DNA of 64,000 bases from Sphaerisporangium dianthi. Its GTDB lineage: Bacteria; Actinomycetota; Actinomycetes; Streptosporangiales; Streptosporangiaceae. Each line of letters begins with the position of its first letter. Positions within the stretch are counted from its first letter, which is position 1. The notes below the pieces were generated by a model that was not told where the DNA came from, did not search any database, and saw nothing but the letters and a program-made list of their open reading frames with translations. The position numbers and the translations under genes are program-made. Location of the stretch: NCBI RefSeq assembly GCF_042654065.1, contig NZ_JBHSFP010000012.1, forward strand, positions 124,001-188,000, written 5' to 3'. Shown one piece after another: positions 50,607 through 60,242 of this stretch.

Positions 50607-53600
50607 CTACTGGACGGTGATCTTGTCTACTTCGATGGTGATGCCCTTCACCTCGTCGGTGGAGGTCGCGGTCGTGACCGAGCCGACGCCCGAGGCGACG
50701 CCCTTGACCTTCATGGTGTAGGTCAGCTTGCCGCCGGGGGCGCCGGGGATGCTGCTGACGCGGTAGTCCTCGGTCGGCGGCCCGGAGATCTGGTCGCCGG
50801 CCGTGCCCTCGGCGTTCTCGGCGCCCACGGTCAGCCCGTAGGAGGCGCCGGGGTCACCGGGCAGGTTGGACGGATCGTAGGAGTAGGTGATGTCCTCGGC
50901 GCCGTTGACGCCGATCCACTGCTGGAACACCTTCAGCGCCGACGTGCCGTACAGGTTGACGCGCCACTCGAGGACGAGCCAGGTGTCGACGCCGTCGGTG
51001 AGCGTGCCGGCGAGGATGCCGGGCGCCCCGGTGCCGTCCAGGTCCGTCCAGTAGGGCGCCAGCACGTTGTTCGGCGGCGCCTGATCGGGCAGGGTCTGCG
51101 GGGTGAACGAGATGTCCGCCGACCCGTTGGTGCCGCCCGCGACGGCGTAGCCGTCGGAGACCACGCCGATGCGGGTGTAGCTGTTGCCCGCGTAGGTGAA
51201 GGCCGGGACGTTGAAGTTCACCGACTCCTCGTCGCCGATCGCGGTCGGCGTGATGCCGAAGGCGTCCAGCGGCAGGTAGCCCGCCGGGCCGGTGCCCGGG
51301 GCGATCTCCGGCCGGTCGGGCTGCCGCCCCGCCAGCTTGGCCTTGGTGGTGGCGATCTGGGTGCCCACCTTGGTCGCGCCGGTCACGCTGTTCAGCCGCA
51401 GCTTGAGGTCGAGCGTGCTCAGCGCGGTGACCTCGGTGTCCTTCAGGGTGGTGTTCTCCACCGTGACCGTGCAGGTGGACTCGCCGGTGTTCTTGGCGAT
51501 CGTGGCCGGCGCGCAGGTCTGGTCGACCGGCACAGCGCCCTCCTGGCGGTAGAACGCCACCGGAAGGTGGAGATCCTTGGAGCCGCCGACCTGCTTGAGG
51601 TTCACCTGGCCGAAGTACTGCCCGTCGGGCAGGTCAGGTGCGGTGACCACGACGGTCAGCTTGACGCTCTTGCCCGGCTTCACGCTGAACAGCGGGGGCA
51701 GCACCGTGATGTTGGCGCCGCTCGGCGCGGTGCCGGAGGCGGTGTAGTTGAGCGTCTTGGTGGTGACGTTGGTGACCGTCCGCTTGGCGGTGATGATGCC
51801 GGGCATGACGGGCGCGTTCACCGACGGCAGGTTGAGGTCGATGCGGTTCAGCGGGTCGGCGGCGGAGGCCGCGTAGTTGACCGCCGTCTCGTCCAGGGTC
51901 AGACCGGGGTCGCCCGCCTTGGTGAGGTCGATGCGCCCGCCGCCGAAGTCGAACGGGTCGGCGGGGGTGACGCGGTCCTGCTTGGTGACCGAGGTCTTGG
52001 CCGTGGTCTCCAGAGCCGACTTGACCTGTCCCGGCGTCCAGTCGGGGTGCAGGGCGAACAGCAGGGCGCCCGCCCCGGCCACGTGAGGCGAGGACATCGA
52101 GGTGCCGGCGATCACCTGGTAGAGGTTGCCGGGCGGGCCTTCCAGGGGAGACTCGGGCGTCGGGGTGTGCCCGGCCAGGATGTGCAGGCCGGGCGCGGTG
52201 ACGTCCGGCTTGAGGAAGTCGCCGGCCGGCCCCCGCGAGGAGAACGTCGTGATGGCGTCGCCCTGCCAGGTGGTCTTGGCGCCCTGCGGGAACGAGGCCT
52301 TGGCGCCGGGGTTGGCGGCCAGGAAGTTCAGCAGGGTCGTGCTGTCCGGCTGGTCGATGTGGACGGTCGGGAGCCAGTGGTTGTCGGTCATGACGTCGAG
52401 CGGCGTCGCGTTGTACAGGATCATGCCCGCCGCGCCGCCCTGCTTGACGGCGAATCCCTTGAGCACCCGGTTGGGGCCCCGCTGGCAGGCGACGATCTTG
52501 CCGGTGAACAGGCCCGGGGGCGCGGGGTTCACGCACAGCGGGTCGGAGTACGGCGCGGCCGCCGCCGACACCACCGGCAGCGGCGCGGCGATGCCCGGCG
52601 TGATCGAGGCGCCGGACACGGTGGCCTGGACGCCGCCGGTCCCGGTCAGCGTCACCGTCGAGCGGAACGTACGGGTCTGCGTGGAGGCGGCCACGGTCGT
52701 CACCCATGGCCCGGCATGGTCGGTCGTGCCCGCGCCCGGTCCCGCGTTGCCCGCCGAGGCGGAGACGAACACGCCGGCGGCGTAGGCGTCCAGGAACGCC
52801 AGTTCCACCGGGTCGCTGTAGGGGTCGGCGCCGCCCGAGATCGAGAAGTTGATCACGCGGACGCCGTCGAGGATGGCGCGTCCCACCGCCGCGGCGGAGT
52901 CGGAGGAGAAGCAGCCCTCGGCGCCGCAGACCTTGTACACCGACACGGCCGCCGCCGGGGCGATGCCGTGGATCGGGCCGCGGCTGACGCCGAGCGGGTT
53001 GGCGTTCGCCACCTGGCCGCCGGCCGAGGTGGAGGCGGTGTGGGTGCCGTGCCCGTTGGAGTCGCGGGCGCTGTCGGGGTAGACCTCGCCGCCGTAGATC
53101 AGGTTGTAGGTGTCGATGAACGGCCGGCCGCCGATGAGCTTGTTGTTGCACGCGAACGTGTCGGCGGCGGGCGTCAGCGGGTTGTCGCCGAAGTCGCACA
53201 CCCGGGGCGTGCCGTCCTTGGTGGCCGGGGGAGCGGGCAGGCCGCCCGGGTCGGCGAAGGACGGGTGCTCGGGCCAGACGCCCGAGTCGAGGGAGCCGAA
53301 GATCACGCCCTTGCCGGAGGAACTGCTGCCGCCCAGCTTGCTGTAGATCGCCGGGGCGCCGATGAAGTCGGAGCTCGCGTCGGTCAGCGGCTGCTGCAGG
53401 TCGTCCTTCTGGACGGCGGCGACACCGGGCAGCTTCAGCAGCTCGGCGGCCTTGTTCGCCGGGACGCTGAGCGCGATGCCACCGTAGACGGTGCGCAGCT
53501 TCTGGCCGGCCCTGGCGCCGGGGACGCGCTTGCCGAGCTCGCCGAGGAAGGCGTTCTCGACGCTCTCGATGTGCTTCTGGTACTGCTTGGCGGCGGCGCT

Positions 53601-53993
53601 GTTGACGTCCAGGCTCTTGCCGGTCACCGAAGGGCTGGTGCCCTTGAGACCGTCGACCCCGCCCTTGTAGGCGGCCAGCGAGTCGTAGTCGAGCTTCACG
53701 ACCACGGTGACGGGCTTGGCCGACGTCGCCGCGAACAGGGATTCATCGCTCTTGGCCAGCTTGCCGCTCGGGGACTTGGCCCCCTGGACGCGGCCGGCGG
53801 GGGTCAGCGGGGTGGCCTTCCACTTGCTGGTCGAACCGGTCGCGGGGCTCGCCGCGCCCGACGCCGCGCTCGGCGAGGGGTCGGCGGACGCCGGCATGGC
53901 CGGGCTCATCACCGCGACCATCGCGAGACCCGCGCCGACCGCCGCGACGCGGCGCGACCGGGATAAGAGAGTGGGAAGGGACTTACGTCGCAC
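50607..53993 (-). CDS. Large secreted S8 subtilase with PA domain
   Basis: 1128 residues from the GTG at 53993 (AGGAGGTGTC before it). A signal peptide (RRVAAVGAGLAMVAVMSPAMPASA), an I9-type propeptide (VTVVVKLDYDSLAAYKGGVDGL to GIALSVPANKAAELLKLPGVAAVQKD), and an S8 domain are present. The catalytic triad is Asp in GSLDSGVWPEHP (near 234), His in NGHGTHTAST (near 314) and Ser in GTSMSSPHVAG (near 631). A PA domain is inserted between His and Ser (CVNPAPPGLFTGKIVACQRG). Fn3-like and beta-rich modules make up the C-terminal 400 residues. This is the plant-type/C5a-peptidase-like subtilase layout. It degrades extracellular protein. Confidence 0.95.
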   Translation of the reverse strand: MRRKSLPTLLSRSRRVAAVGAGLAMVAVMSPAMPASADPSPSAASGAASPATGSTSKWKATPLTPAGRVQGAKSPSGKLAKSDESLFAATSAKPVTVVVKLDYDSLAAYKGGVDGLKGTSPSVTGKSLDVNSAAAKQYQKHIESVENAFLGELGKRVPGARAGQKLRTVYGGIALSVPANKAAELLKLPGVAAVQKDDLQQPLTDASSDFIGAPAIYSKLGGSSSSGKGVIFGSLDSGVWPEHPSFADPGGLPAPPATKDGTPRVCDFGDNPLTPAADTFACNNKLIGGRPFIDTYNLIYGGEVYPDSARDSNGHGTHTASTSAGGQVANANPLGVSRGPIHGIAPAAAVSVYKVCGAEGCFSSDSAAAVGRAILDGVRVINFSISGGADPYSDPVELAFLDAYAAGVFVSASAGNAGPGAGTTDHAGPWVTTVAASTQTRTFRSTVTLTGTGGVQATVSGASITPGIAAPLPVVSAAAAPYSDPLCVNPAPPGLFTGKIVACQRGPNRVLKGFAVKQGGAAGMILYNATPLDVMTDNHWLPTVHIDQPDSTTLLNFLAANPGAKASFPQGAKTTWQGDAITTFSSRGPAGDFLKPDVTAPGLHILAGHTPTPESPLEGPPGNLYQVIAGTSMSSPHVAGAGALLFALHPDWTPGQVKSALETTAKTSVTKQDRVTPADPFDFGGGRIDLTKAGDPGLTLDETAVNYAASAADPLNRIDLNLPSVNAPVMPGIITAKRTVTNVTTKTLNYTASGTAPSGANITVLPPLFSVKPGKSVKLTVVVTAPDLPDGQYFGQVNLKQVGGSKDLHLPVAFYRQEGAVPVDQTCAPATIAKNTGESTCTVTVENTTLKDTEVTALSTLDLKLRLNSVTGATKVGTQIATTKAKLAGRQPDRPEIAPGTGPAGYLPLDAFGITPTAIGDEESVNFNVPAFTYAGNSYTRIGVVSDGYAVAGGTNGSADISFTPQTLPDQAPPNNVLAPYWTDLDGTGAPGILAGTLTDGVDTWLVLEWRVNLYGTSALKVFQQWIGVNGAEDITYSYDPSNLPGDPGASYGLTVGAENAEGTAGDQISGPPTEDYRVSSIPGAPGGKLTYTMKVKGVASGVGSVTTATSTDEVKGITIEVDKITVQ

Positions 53994-54284
53994 GACACCT
54001 CCTGGTGAACCACCGGGACTCGCCGCCCGGCGGGCATGGAGGAGCCGCGTCACCCGTACGCGCACGGGAAGGACCCCACCCTCCCCGTCGGGCGACACAT
54101 GGCCGGCGACCCGTCAGGGTCGCCGAACTCAGACGGAGTCTAGATGCGCGCCACTTTTCCGCCTAGATCGATACAGCCCCCGATCAGAGGCAATATGTGA
54201 CCAAATGTGGACATGGAACGGTTAGATGCTGTGATCGCCGCAGTTAGAAGAACGTTCCAAAGCGGGCCGCGTAGAATCACGGTC

Positions 54285-54539
54285 GTGAAGCTGAAGCTTG
54301 ATCTCCACGACATCTACAACAAGGGCGGCGAGATCGACCGGGCGCTGCGCGGCATCATCCAGGAGGCGGTGCAGAAGAAGGCCACCGAGGTCGAGATCAT
54401 CCCGGGCAAGGGGTCCGGCCAGCTCAAGAAGAAGGTGCTGCGTTTCCTCGACCAGAAGGAGATCAAGGCCCTCTACCACCGCATCGACAAGGACGCCAAG
54501 AACCACGGCCGCCTGTTCGTCTATTTCCGGTGGAAGTGA
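54285..54539 (+). CDS. Stand-alone Smr-domain protein
   Basis: 84 residues from the GTG at 54285, which lies 7 nt after a TAGAAT -10-like hexamer (54272-54277), so the message is probably leaderless. LKLDLHDIYNKGGEIDRALRGIIQEAV and VEIIPGKGSGQLKKKVLRFLDQ carry the LDLH and (H/P)GxGxG motifs of Smr nucleases. Small Smr proteins nick or bind nucleic acids, and some take part in ribosome rescue. The canonical HG in HGxGxG is PG here. Confidence 0.87.
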   Translation: MKLKLDLHDIYNKGGEIDRALRGIIQEAVQKKATEVEIIPGKGSGQLKKKVLRFLDQKEIKALYHRIDKDAKNHGRLFVYFRWK

Positions 54540-54570
54540 CCGCCGCCGCTGTCATATGAAGCCGCCGCCG

Positions 54571-54631
54571 GAGACGCCGCCGGTCGCCGCCGCCGGACGT
54601 CGCCCCGGGCGTCGCGCGCCGGCGGCGTCTC
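54571..54631 (+). terminator. Possible terminator after the Smr gene
   Basis: A 13-bp stem GAGACGCCGCCGG / CCGGCGGCGTCTC (54571-54583 with 54619-54631) encloses a 35-nt loop that can itself fold (GACG...CGTC). It lies 31 bp past the Smr stop codon. Confidence 0.5.
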
Positions 54632-54713
54632 GTATGGGGAAACCCCCGTGAACCTCTCAGGTCGGACGCTTTAGGCTGAACTCGGTCCTGATCAGGTAGC
54701 GGAAGGGGACGCG

Positions 54714-55490
54714 GTGCCGCAGAACGCCGAGTACGTCGAGGACAACGGATCCGCCTGCATGGCGGAGCGATTCGAGGAGGCCGCCGCGCAGATGCCCGGC
54801 GCGGCGTTCGCAGAGGCGCCCGGCGCGACGCCCGCGGAGGCGCCCGCCGCCGCCGGGACGTCGCACGAGGGGATCGTGGAGATCGCGTCGGCGGCCGACC
54901 TGCGCGAACTGCTGGGCGAGGCGATGCCCCGGGCGGTCACCAAGGAACGCAAGGCGCTGCACGAGATGGACAGGCAGTGGCTCGCGGCGTCCCCGTTCTG
55001 CCTGATCGCGACGTCGGGCGCGGACGGCACCTGCGACGTCTCGCCCAAGGGCGACCCGCCCGGGTTCACGGTCGTCCTCGACGACACCACGATCGCCATC
55101 CCCGAACGTCCCGGCAACCGCCGTGCCGACGGCTTCCTGAACATCCTGGCCAACCCGCACGTCGGCCTGATCTACCTCGTGCCCGGCCGCAACGAGACGC
55201 TGCGCGTCAACGGCCGGGCCCGGCTGGTGCGCGACGCCCCGTTCTTCGACCAGATGATCGTCAAGGGGCACCGGCCGGCGCTGGCCGTCGTCGTGGAGAT
55301 CGAGCAGATCTTCTTCCACTGCGCCAAGGCGTTCATGCGCTCGGCACTGTGGAAGCACGACACCTGGAACCCGGGCGTCCTGCCGCCGCACCCGCAGATC
55401 GTCAAGCGCGTCCAGCACACAGACGAGAGCCTCGAAGAGCTCGAGCGGTACTACGGCGCCCAGTACGCCGAGCGCCTCTACCGCGGCTGA
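54714..55490 (+). CDS. Pyridoxamine 5'-phosphate oxidase-like FMN-binding protein
   Basis: 258 residues from a GTG with GGAAGGGGACGCG before it. The first 55 residues are an Ala/Pro-rich extension. The split-barrel flavin domain includes SPFCLIATSGADGTCDVSPKGDPPGFTVVLDDTTIAIPERPGNRRADGFLNILANPHVGLIYLVPGRNETLRVNGRA and HCAKAFMRSALW. This matches the MSMEG_1061-type FMN or F420-binding proteins of actinobacteria, which may reduce small organic substrates. It precedes the acyl-CoA ligase gene in the same direction, 121 bp apart. Confidence 0.88.
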   Translation: MPQNAEYVEDNGSACMAERFEEAAAQMPGAAFAEAPGATPAEAPAAAGTSHEGIVEIASAADLRELLGEAMPRAVTKERKALHEMDRQWLAASPFCLIATSGADGTCDVSPKGDPPGFTVVLDDTTIAIPERPGNRRADGFLNILANPHVGLIYLVPGRNETLRVNGRARLVRDAPFFDQMIVKGHRPALAVVVEIEQIFFHCAKAFMRSALWKHDTWNPGVLPPHPQIVKRVQHTDESLEELERYYGAQYAERLYRG

Positions 55491-55611
55491 CCGCCGCGGC
55501 GCGCCCCGCCGGATGCCGGGCCGGCCGCGGAGATTCCCGCCGGGGGCTGGCACGAAGCTCCATACGGGTCCACCATCCTGTGCAGGTGCGGCCGCGACAG
55601 GAGGAGACGGC

Positions 55612-57324
55612 ATGATGCGGACCGGCGACGGCACGGAGGTGTTCCGAGGGGCCAGAGACTTCCTGCTGGCCCACCGCGAGGACTACGCGACCGCCTACGA
55701 GAAGTTCGAGTGGCCGGTGCTGACCCGGTTCAACTGGGCGCTCGACTGGTTCGACGTGATCGCCGAGGGCAATGACGCCCCCGCGCTGTGGATCGTCGAG
55801 GAGGACGGCGCGGCGCGGAAACTGTCCTTCGCCGACATGTCCCGCCGCTCATCCCAGGTGGCCGGCTGGCTGCGCGCCCAGGGGGTGCGGCGCGGCGACC
55901 GCCTGGTGCTCATGCTCGGCAACCAGGTCGAGCTGTGGGAGACGATCCTGGCGGCGATGAAGCTGGGCGCGGTGCTGATCCCCACGACGCCGCTGCTCGC
56001 GACCGCCGACCTGCGCGACCGCGTCGAGCGCGGCGGCGCCGGGCACGTGGTCGCCGGCGCCGCCGAGGCCGCCAAGTTCGACGGCGTGCCCGGCGCGTAC
56101 ACCCGCGTGGCCGTCAGCGGGCCGGTGCCGGGCTGGCTGCGCTACGCCGACGCCTACGGCGCCGACCCGGTGTTCGAGCCGGACGCGCCCACCGCCGCCG
56201 GCGACCCGCTGCTGCTGTACTTCACCTCAGGGACGACGGCGCGGCCGAAACTGGTGGAGCACACCCACGCCTCCTACCCGGTCGGCCACCTGTCCACCAT
56301 GTACTGGATCGGGCTGCGGCCCGGGGACGTGCACCTGAACATCTCCTCGCCGGGCTGGGCCAAGCACGCCTGGAGCAATGTGTTCGCCCCGTGGAACGCC
56401 CAGGCGTGCGTGTTCGTGTACAACTACGCCCGCTTCGAGCCGGCGCGGCTGCTGCGCGAGATCGACCGCTGCGGGGTCACCGCCTTCTGCGCGCCGCCCA
56501 CCGTGTGGCGCATGCTCATCCAGTCCGACCTGTCCGCGCTGCGCACCCCGCCGCGCGAGGTGGTGAGCGCCGGCGAGCCGCTCAACCCCGAGGTGATCGA
56601 CCAGGTGCGCGCCGCGTGGGGGGTGACGATCAGGGACGGCTTCGGACAGACCGAGACCACCGTGCAGGTCGCCAACACCCCCGGGCAGCAGGTCAGGCCG
56701 GGGGCGATGGGACGTCCCGCGCCCGGGTACCGGGTCGTCCTGGTGGACCCGGTCACCGGTGAGCCTGCGCAGGAGGGCGAGATATGCCTCGACCTCGCCC
56801 ACCGCCCGCTCGGGCTCACCGCCGGCTACCACGGCGACTCCGCGCGCACCGCCGAGGCCATGTCCGGCGGGTACTACCACACCGGCGACATCGGCTCGCG
56901 GGACGCCGACGGCTACATCACCTATGTCGGCCGCACCGACGACGTCTTCAAGGCGTCGGACTACCGCATCTCCCCGTTCGAGCTGGAAAGCGTGCTGATC
57001 GAGCACGAGGCCGTCGCCGAGGCCGCCGTCGTCCCGTCCCCCGACCCGGTGCGGCTGGCGGTGCCGAAGGCGTACGTGGTGCTGGCGGCCGGGTGGGACC
57101 CGACGGCCGCGACGGCGCAGGCCATCTTCGCGCACTGCCGGGCCCACCTCGCGCCGTTCAAGCGGGTGCGGCGGCTGGAGTTCGGCGAGCTGCCCAAGAC
57201 CATCTCGGGCAAGATCCGGCGGGTCGAGCTGCGCGACGGCGAGCGGGAGAAGCACGCCACCGAAGACGAGCGCCCGGCCGGCGAGTACCGCGACTCCGAC
57301 TTCCCCGCAGACCCGCCCCGGTAG
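55612..57324 (+). CDS. AMP-dependent acyl-CoA synthetase
   Basis: 570 residues from the ATG at 55612 (AGGAGGAGACGG before it). It activates a carboxylic acid via acyl-adenylate to its CoA ester. Visible motifs are A3 YFTSGTTARPKLVEHTH, A5 RDGFGQTETT, A7 GYYHTGDIGSRDADGYITYVGRTDD and the catalytic Lys of A10 in LPKTISGKIRRVELRDGE. The closest family type is medium-chain or benzoate-like acyl-CoA ligases. The GntR gene follows 12 bp later on the other strand, and the AtuA-like gene lies beyond. Together they suggest a terpenoid or branched-acid catabolic locus. Confidence 0.93.
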   Translation: MMRTGDGTEVFRGARDFLLAHREDYATAYEKFEWPVLTRFNWALDWFDVIAEGNDAPALWIVEEDGAARKLSFADMSRRSSQVAGWLRAQGVRRGDRLVLMLGNQVELWETILAAMKLGAVLIPTTPLLATADLRDRVERGGAGHVVAGAAEAAKFDGVPGAYTRVAVSGPVPGWLRYADAYGADPVFEPDAPTAAGDPLLLYFTSGTTARPKLVEHTHASYPVGHLSTMYWIGLRPGDVHLNISSPGWAKHAWSNVFAPWNAQACVFVYNYARFEPARLLREIDRCGVTAFCAPPTVWRMLIQSDLSALRTPPREVVSAGEPLNPEVIDQVRAAWGVTIRDGFGQTETTVQVANTPGQQVRPGAMGRPAPGYRVVLVDPVTGEPAQEGEICLDLAHRPLGLTAGYHGDSARTAEAMSGGYYHTGDIGSRDADGYITYVGRTDDVFKASDYRISPFELESVLIEHEAVAEAAVVPSPDPVRLAVPKAYVVLAAGWDPTAATAQAIFAHCRAHLAPFKRVRRLEFGELPKTISGKIRRVELRDGEREKHATEDERPAGEYRDSDFPADPPR

Positions 57325-57336
57325 GCCTGCCGCCGG

Positions 57337-58098
57337 TCAGGCGTCCGGGGGCCCCGCGGAGGCGGGGGCGGCGTCACGCTCGGTTTCGGCGATGCCGGGG
57401 GTGTGGATGAGGTCGACGTCCTCGGGGTCGGCGGCGACGCCGTTCTCGGCCGCGACCTGGGCCAGCAGCAGCTCGCCGGCGCGCGCGACATGCGCCCGCA
57501 TCGCCGCGGCCGCCGCGGCGGCGTCACGGGCCTCCAGCGCGGCCAGGATGAGCTCGTGCTCGGCGGCGATGTCCACCAGCGAACGCGAGCGGTCGACGGT
57601 GGAGGGCCCCAGCGTCATCGTGGCGTCGCGCAGGTTGCCGACGATGCCGACGAGCCTGCGGTTGGCGCCGGCGTTCAGCAGCAGGTCGTGGAAGGCGCGG
57701 TCGTGACGCATGAAGAGCGGCTCGTCGTGGTCCTCGGCGGCGGCGCGCATCCGTGACAGCTCGCCGCGCATCGCCTCGATGAGCTCGGGGCCGGCGCGGC
57801 GGGCGGCGACGCGCGCGGCCGGCACCTCCAGCAGCAGCCGGAGCTGGAACACCTCGGCGATCTCCCTGGGGTCGCGCCTGAGCACCCGGAAGCCTCTGCT
57901 GCGCTCGAAGCGGACCATGCCGGTCTCGGCCAGCCGCAGCATGGCCTCCCGCACGGGGGTGCGCGAGACGTTGAGCTGCGCCGCGAGCTGGTACACCGAG
58001 TACAGCTCGCCGGGACGGAGCTCGCCGGAGTGGATGGCCTCGCGGACGGCCTCGATCACCTGCTCTGTGAGGCTAGACGCGCCGCCGACCGTTCGCAC
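57337..58098 (-). CDS. GntR-family regulator, FadR/FCD subtype
   Basis: 253 residues. The winged helix is LTEQVIEAVREAIHSGELRPGELYSVYQLAAQLNVSRTPVREAMLRLAETGMVRFERSRGFRVL. The FCD ligand domain (EIAEVFQLRLLLEVPAARVAARRAG, MRHDRAFHDLLLNAGANRRL, EHELILAALEARDAAAAAAAMRAHV) has the metal-binding Asp/His residues. It is flanked by the acyl-CoA ligase (convergent) and the AtuA gene (divergent), and is the likely repressor of the locus. A 12-bp palindrome near the AtuA start is a candidate site. Confidence 0.93.
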   Translation of the reverse strand: MRTVGGASSLTEQVIEAVREAIHSGELRPGELYSVYQLAAQLNVSRTPVREAMLRLAETGMVRFERSRGFRVLRRDPREIAEVFQLRLLLEVPAARVAARRAGPELIEAMRGELSRMRAAAEDHDEPLFMRHDRAFHDLLLNAGANRRLVGIVGNLRDATMTLGPSTVDRSRSLVDIAAEHELILAALEARDAAAAAAAMRAHVARAGELLLAQVAAENGVAADPEDVDLIHTPGIAETERDAAPASAGPPDA

Positions 58099-58316
58099 CG
58101 GGGGGACCTTTCCGCTTCGATTCGACCTCTGGGGGACTCTACCGCTGAATGCCCGGAAGAGCCCCTGCCGTCCCGATCCACGCGCGGATTCGGCGGACAG
58201 CGCACGCGCTCGCGGTCACCGTCCCGGACGCGCCGACCGGGATGATCATCCGTTCGCGACTCTGTGACAGGCCGCGAGCGATCGGGGATCATCGGCATTC
58301 CACGACCATCCGTGCG

Positions 58317-58328
58317 ACGTGCGCACGT
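58317..58328. promoter_or_regulatory. Candidate GntR operator
   Basis: The perfect 12-bp palindrome ACGTGCGCACGT, 21 bp before the AtuA-like start codon and in the GntR/AtuA intergenic region. Operator function is inferred. Confidence 0.4.
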
Positions 58329-58349
58329 GTACAGACAGAGGAGGGCGTG

Positions 58350-60242
58350 ATGAGCGCCGCGCGCCGCCCCATCCGCATCGCCAACGCCTCGGGGTTCTAC
58401 GGGGACCGGGGCGCCGCCTTCGCCGAGATGGTCACGGGTGGGGACGTCGACGTGGTCACCGGTGACTACCTGGCCGAGGTCACCATGCTCGTCCTGGCGA
58501 AGGCGCGGGCACGCGACCCCGAGGCCGGCTACGCCGCGAGCTTCCCGGCCCAGCTCGCCCCCGTCCTCGGCGCCGTCCTGTCACGCGGCCTCAAGGTCGT
58601 GGTGAACGCGGGCGGGCTCAACCCGCGCGGCCTGGCCGATCGCCTCACCGCGCAGGCGCGCGCCGCGGGCCTGGCGCCGCGGGTGGCCTGCGTGGTGGGC
58701 GACGACCTGATGGAGCGCCTCGGCGAGCTCCAGGCCGCCGGTCACCCGCTGGCGCACACCGAGCGCGGCACCCCGCTCGCAGGGTCCGGGCTGACCCCGC
58801 TCACGGCGAACGCCTACCTCGGCGGGTGGGGCATCGTCCGCGCGCTGGAGGCGGGCGCCGACATCGTCGTCTGCGGCCGGGTGAGCGACGCCGCGCTCAC
58901 CGTCGGGCCGGCGGCGTGGTGGCATGGCTGGGCCCGCGACGACTGGGACCGCCTGGCCGGCGCGGTCGCCGCCGGGCACGTCATCGAGTGCGGCGCGCAG
59001 GCCACCGGCGGCAACTACTCGTCGTTCCTGCAGGTCCCCGGCCTGACCCGGCCAGGCTTCCCGATCGCCGAGGTCGCCGCCGACGGCGGCGCCGTGATCA
59101 CCAAGCATCCGGGCACCGGCGGAGCGGTGACGGTCGGCACGGTCACCGCGCAACTCGTCTACGAGATCCAGGGCACCCGCTACCTCAACCCGGACGTCAC
59201 CACCCTTCTGGACACGCTGTCGCTGCGGCAGGCCGGCCACGACCGCGTCGAGATCGCCGGGACGCGGGGCGCGCCCCCGCCTCCCTTCGCCAAGGTCGCC
59301 GTCACCGCGCTCGGCGGCTACGAGAACGAGATCACCCTCGTGCTGACCGGACGCCACATCGAGCAGAAGGCGGAGCTGGTGGAGCGCGCCGTCCGCGAAG
59401 GGCTCGCCGAGGGCTGCTCGGCCGCCTTCCAGCGCGTCGGCACGGCAGCGCCGGACGCCGCCGACCAGAACGCCGCCTCCTGCCTGCTGCGCATCGCCGT
59501 CAAAGGACCGGAGGAGAAGGCGGTCGGGCGGTCGTTCTCGGGCCTGGTCGTCGGGCTCGCGCTCGGCAGCTATCCGGGCTTCTACGCCACCGGCGCTCCG
59601 CGGGGAGCCCACAGTTATGGGACGTATTGGCCGGCGACCGTCCCGGTCACCGAGGTGGACCACCAGGTGGTGCTGCCGGACGGGACCGTGGAGAGCGTCC
59701 CGTGGCCGCCCACCGCCCAGCCGCCCGAGGAACCGGCGTCCAGCGCGCCGCCCGGCGGCTCGGAGTCCACGCCGCGCGGCTGGGAGTCCACGCCGCCCGG
59801 CCCGGCGGCGGACGGGACCGCCGCCGGGCGGGACGCCGGAGCCGACGGCGCCGACGGGACGCTCGTGCGCGTGCCGCTCGGAGAGGTGGCCGACGCGCGG
59901 TCGGGGGACAAGGGCGGGAACGCCAACCTCGGCCTGTGGACGCGCGACGAGGAGTCCTACGCCTGGCTGCGCGGCGCGCTCACCGTCGACCGGCTGCGCG
60001 CGCTGCTCCCCGAGGCGGCCGACCTGCCGATCGACCGCTATGACCTGCCGAACCTGCGCGCGCTGAACTTCGTGGTGCACGGCCTGCTGGGCGAAGGGGC
60101 GACGGCGACCAGCCGCTTCGACGCCCAGGCCAAGGCGCTCGGCGAGTTCGTGCTGTCGCGCCTGGTCGACGTCCCGGCCGCCGTGGCCGGGGGCCGGGCG
60201 CGGAGTCAGTCGAGCCAGGGATGGGCGGCTCGCCAAGGGTAG
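58350..60242 (+). CDS. AtuA-like protein (DUF1446 plus AtuA C-terminal domain)
   Basis: 630 residues from the ATG at 58350 (GAGGAGGGCG before it). The DUF1446 part (RIANASGFYGDRGAAFAEMVTGGDVDVVTGDYLAEVTML, GLKVVVNAGGLNPRGLADRL, ECGAQATGGNYSSF) and the C-terminal domain (RVPLGEVADARSGDKGGNANLGLWTR) are joined by a Pro/Ser-rich linker (residues about 450-500). AtuA is needed for growth on acyclic terpenes such as citronellol and geraniol in Pseudomonas; its reaction is unresolved. The locus contains a CoA ligase and GntR regulator but not the atuCF carboxylase or atuE. The last 37 bp overlap the convergent polyketide synthase remnant. Confidence 0.88.
   Translation: MSAARRPIRIANASGFYGDRGAAFAEMVTGGDVDVVTGDYLAEVTMLVLAKARARDPEAGYAASFPAQLAPVLGAVLSRGLKVVVNAGGLNPRGLADRLTAQARAAGLAPRVACVVGDDLMERLGELQAAGHPLAHTERGTPLAGSGLTPLTANAYLGGWGIVRALEAGADIVVCGRVSDAALTVGPAAWWHGWARDDWDRLAGAVAAGHVIECGAQATGGNYSSFLQVPGLTRPGFPIAEVAADGGAVITKHPGTGGAVTVGTVTAQLVYEIQGTRYLNPDVTTLLDTLSLRQAGHDRVEIAGTRGAPPPPFAKVAVTALGGYENEITLVLTGRHIEQKAELVERAVREGLAEGCSAAFQRVGTAAPDAADQNAASCLLRIAVKGPEEKAVGRSFSGLVVGLALGSYPGFYATGAPRGAHSYGTYWPATVPVTEVDHQVVLPDGTVESVPWPPTAQPPEEPASSAPPGGSESTPRGWESTPPGPAADGTAAGRDAGADGADGTLVRVPLGEVADARSGDKGGNANLGLWTRDEESYAWLRGALTVDRLRALLPEAADLPIDRYDLPNLRALNFVVHGLLGEGATATSRFDAQAKALGEFVLSRLVDVPAAVAGGRARSQSSQGWAARQG

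Noticed and set aside
51567..53966. A 799-codon + strand frame opposite the subtilase
   Set aside because: Low-complexity antisense frame; the minus strand has full subtilase motifs.
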